Assembly: GCA_004357365.1 (NCBI GenBank)
Contig: SMVT01000050.1
Span: forward strand, 1 to 7,234
Direction of reading: 5' to 3'
Source: Nitrospina sp.
GTDB lineage: Bacteria > Nitrospinota > Nitrospinia > Nitrospinales > Nitrospinaceae
DNA length: 7,234 nt
The notes below the pieces were generated by a model. That model ran no database searches. It was given only the letters and a program-made list of their open reading frames with translations, and was not told the origin of the DNA. Shown here in pieces: positions 5,935 to 7,234 of this stretch (positions are counted from its first letter, which is position 1; the number at the start of each line of letters is the position of its first letter). A program made the translations under genes and the position numbers.

Positions 5935-6690
5935 ATGAAATCCTCTGGTTCGAACACTCCATTGCCGTTTATAATAATATTTTGCACCTTGATGGGTGCG
6001 GTTTCAGGCTGCGCTTCGCGTTCCGGGGAGGCTGCCTATTCCCATCCAGGTCCGGAAGGCGGTGTCGTCGCGTCGTTACCTTACCGGGTAGATGGCCGTG
6101 TCTATTATCCCTTGAGCGACTCTTCGGGATTTTCTCAGGAGGGGACCGCCTCGTGGTATGGGCGGGATTTCCATGGCAAGCGCACGTCCAACGACGAAGT
6201 GTATGATATGAACGCCCTGACGGCGGCGCACAAAACCCTGCCGTTTAATACCCGGGTGCAAATCACGCATCAGGAAAGCGGGAAGAGCGTCATCGTCCGC
6301 ATCAATGACCGCGGCCCCTTCGTGGGCGACCGGGTCATTGATCTGAGTTATGGAGCGGCCAGGAAACTCGGTATAATAGAAAAGGGAACCGCCCCGGTGA
6401 CACTCCGGGTCCTTGGGCAAAAATCTTCTTCCCTGCGAAGAAGAGCCGCCGGCCGTCTGACTCGCCGGGGAAATTTCGCGGTGCAGGTGGGCGTCTTTGC
6501 CAACCCGGCCAATGCGCGGATGGTTTCCCGCCGGTTCCCTCACAGTCGCATCCAACCGGTGCAACAGAACGACCGGAAAATTTACAAAGTTCTGGTGGGA
6601 AACTTTTCCAACTATAAAACGGCTCTGGGGCACATGGATCAGATTCGGCTCCGGGGTTTTGACAAAGCTTTTATCGTCATTAGTCCGTAA
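5935..6690 (+). CDS. rlpA: Septal ring lipoprotein RlpA (DPBB + SPOR domains)
   Basis: This is a lipid-anchored cell-wall protein that probably acts at the division septum. Family members bind denuded glycan through SPOR, and some are lytic transglycosylases. From ATG 5935 there are 251 residues. A lipoprotein signal peptide (hydrophobic PFIIIFCTLMGAV, lipobox VSGC) puts the acylated cysteine at 26. YRVDGRVYYPL (50-60) precedes a double-psi beta-barrel domain (about 68-160) with ASWYG (72-76), YDMNALTAAHKTLP (90-103) and NDRGPF (124-129). E88, D91 and H99 have the spacing of the catalytic-type residues of E. coli RlpA (E120, D123, H131), so activity is possible. A basic linker leads to a SPOR domain (about 179-249, FAVQVGVF). 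The frame is open upstream to GTG 5908 and TTG 5845. GTG 5908 would give a more basic n-region and is a fair alternative. greA follows after 44 bases. Confidence 0.92.
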   Translation: MKSSGSNTPLPFIIIFCTLMGAVSGCASRSGEAAYSHPGPEGGVVASLPYRVDGRVYYPLSDSSGFSQEGTASWYGRDFHGKRTSNDEVYDMNALTAAHKTLPFNTRVQITHQESGKSVIVRINDRGPFVGDRVIDLSYGAARKLGIIEKGTAPVTLRVLGQKSSSLRRRAAGRLTRRGNFAVQVGVFANPANARMVSRRFPHSRIQPVQQNDRKIYKVLVGNFSNYKTALGHMDQIRLRGFDKAFIVISP

Positions 6691-6734
6691 CTCCCGCTTA
6701 GGGATTTAACAACTTTCCACAGCGATACAGGATC

Positions 6735-7208
6735 ATGAGATTACCGATACTGGACAAACTTGAAAAAGAATTAATGGCTTCGAAAAAAGAGCTGGAGGTC
6801 GACATCCCCAAGGCCTTGAAAACCGCCACTGATATGGGCGACCTCAGCGAAAATGCCGAATACAAGGCGGCGAAAGAGCGGCAGATGTTTCTGCAAAGCC
6901 GGGTTTCGCAACTTCAAAAACGGATCGGGGACATTATCTCCATCGATCTCAACAGGATTCCCAAAGACCGGTCCGGCCTGGGCAGCACCCTGGTGTTGAA
7001 GCATGTGGACTCGGGAGCGGAAAAAAAGTTCTTCCTGGTGTTCCCGGAGGAAGTCGACCCGGAACTCGGCAAAATCTCCATGGCCTCCCCCATCGGGAAA
7101 AGGCTGGCCGGCAAGATGGAGGGGGACGAAATTGAAGTGCCCGTCGAGGGCGAAACACAAAGCTACGAAGTCGTCCAGATCATCACCATCCATCAGGAGA
7201 ACGGTTGA
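6735..7208 (+). CDS. greA: Transcription elongation factor GreA
   Basis: This factor rescues backtracked RNA polymerase by inserting its coiled coil into the secondary channel and stimulating cleavage of the RNA 3' end. The protein is full length (157 residues; E. coli GreA has 158). The N-terminal antiparallel coiled coil (about 5-75) carries the tip motif GDLSENAEYKAAKERQ (35-50). D36 and E39 correspond to the acidic tip residues D41 and E44 of E. coli GreA, so the cleavage function should be intact. The C-terminal FKBP-like domain (about 80-153) shows ISMASPIGKRLAGK (114-127) and GDEIEV (130-135). The ATG fits the family start (MRLPILDKLEKEL). AGGA at 6729-6732 is only two bases away, closer than usual for a ribosome binding site. 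The gene is 44 bases after rlpA with no hairpin between, so co-transcription is likely. Confidence 0.96.
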   Translation: MRLPILDKLEKELMASKKELEVDIPKALKTATDMGDLSENAEYKAAKERQMFLQSRVSQLQKRIGDIISIDLNRIPKDRSGLGSTLVLKHVDSGAEKKFFLVFPEEVDPELGKISMASPIGKRLAGKMEGDEIEVPVEGETQSYEVVQIITIHQENG

Positions 7209-7223
7209 GCCAACGGAAACCCT

Positions 7224-7234
7224 ATGGGCAAACA
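7224..7234 (+). CDS. Possible start of a downstream gene (first codons only)
   Basis: ATG GGC AAA begins 15 bases after the greA stop, and GGAA (7215-7218) lies five bases upstream as a possible ribosome binding site. A competing start is TTG at 7205, which overlaps the greA stop and reads LSQRKPYGQT to the edge. Too little sequence is present to choose or to name a product. Confidence 0.25.

Noticed and set aside
6659..6687. Perfect -35 TTGACA at 6659-6664 as a separate greA promoter
   Set aside because: No acceptable -10 hexamer occurs at 16 to 19 bases downstream, and the hexamer lies inside the rlpA coding sequence.
1..7234. CRISPR array, insertion sequence, tRNA/rRNA, toxin-antitoxin or defence genes
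   Set aside because: No spaced repeats, transposase, cloverleaf or rRNA signatures are seen on either strand. All large genes have ordinary metabolic, signalling or housekeeping identities.

Overview
The window looks like ordinary chromosome of a Gram-negative bacterium of moderate GC content. The outer-membrane-type lipoprotein RlpA with a SPOR domain supports the Gram-negative call. The style of the GreA, HDOD and RlpA proteins recalls deltaproteobacterial or Nitrospinota-like lineages, but that is only an impression from the protein sequences. No mobile element, CRISPR array, tRNA or rRNA is visible.

The left three quarters (positions 1 to 5588) is read on the minus strand. In transcription order it holds a stand-alone HDOD-domain regulator (5588-4710), a metallo-beta-lactamase-fold hydrolase (4609-3635), and the two parts of an ATP-dependent 5-oxoprolinase: a HyuA-like ORF (3566-1617) and a HyuB-like ORF (from 1620 off the left edge). 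Gaps of 97 and 68 bases and a 4-base ATGA overlap allow one operon, but nothing proves co-transcription.

The right part (5935 to the end) is read on the plus strand. It holds rlpA, which encodes a septal/cell-wall lipoprotein, then greA, which encodes the transcript-cleavage factor, and perhaps the first codons of another gene. The 346-base divergent intergenic region (5589-5934) has a near-consensus sigma70 promoter for rlpA, a structured rlpA leader, and a hairpin plus U-tract on the minus strand just upstream of the HDOD gene that looks like an intrinsic terminator or attenuator.

The most notable feature is the oxoprolinase. Protein motifs run collinearly with single-chain 5-oxoprolinase of the eukaryotic OPLAH type, but the reading frame breaks at a run of six A residues inside the C-terminal part of the HyuA module. 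This is neither the normal HyuA/HyuB boundary nor an obviously destroyed gene. It may be a real split gene with coupled translation, a -1 frameshift, or a one-base sequence error. The rest of the window is conventional housekeeping and signalling content, and I see no convincing new multi-gene system.
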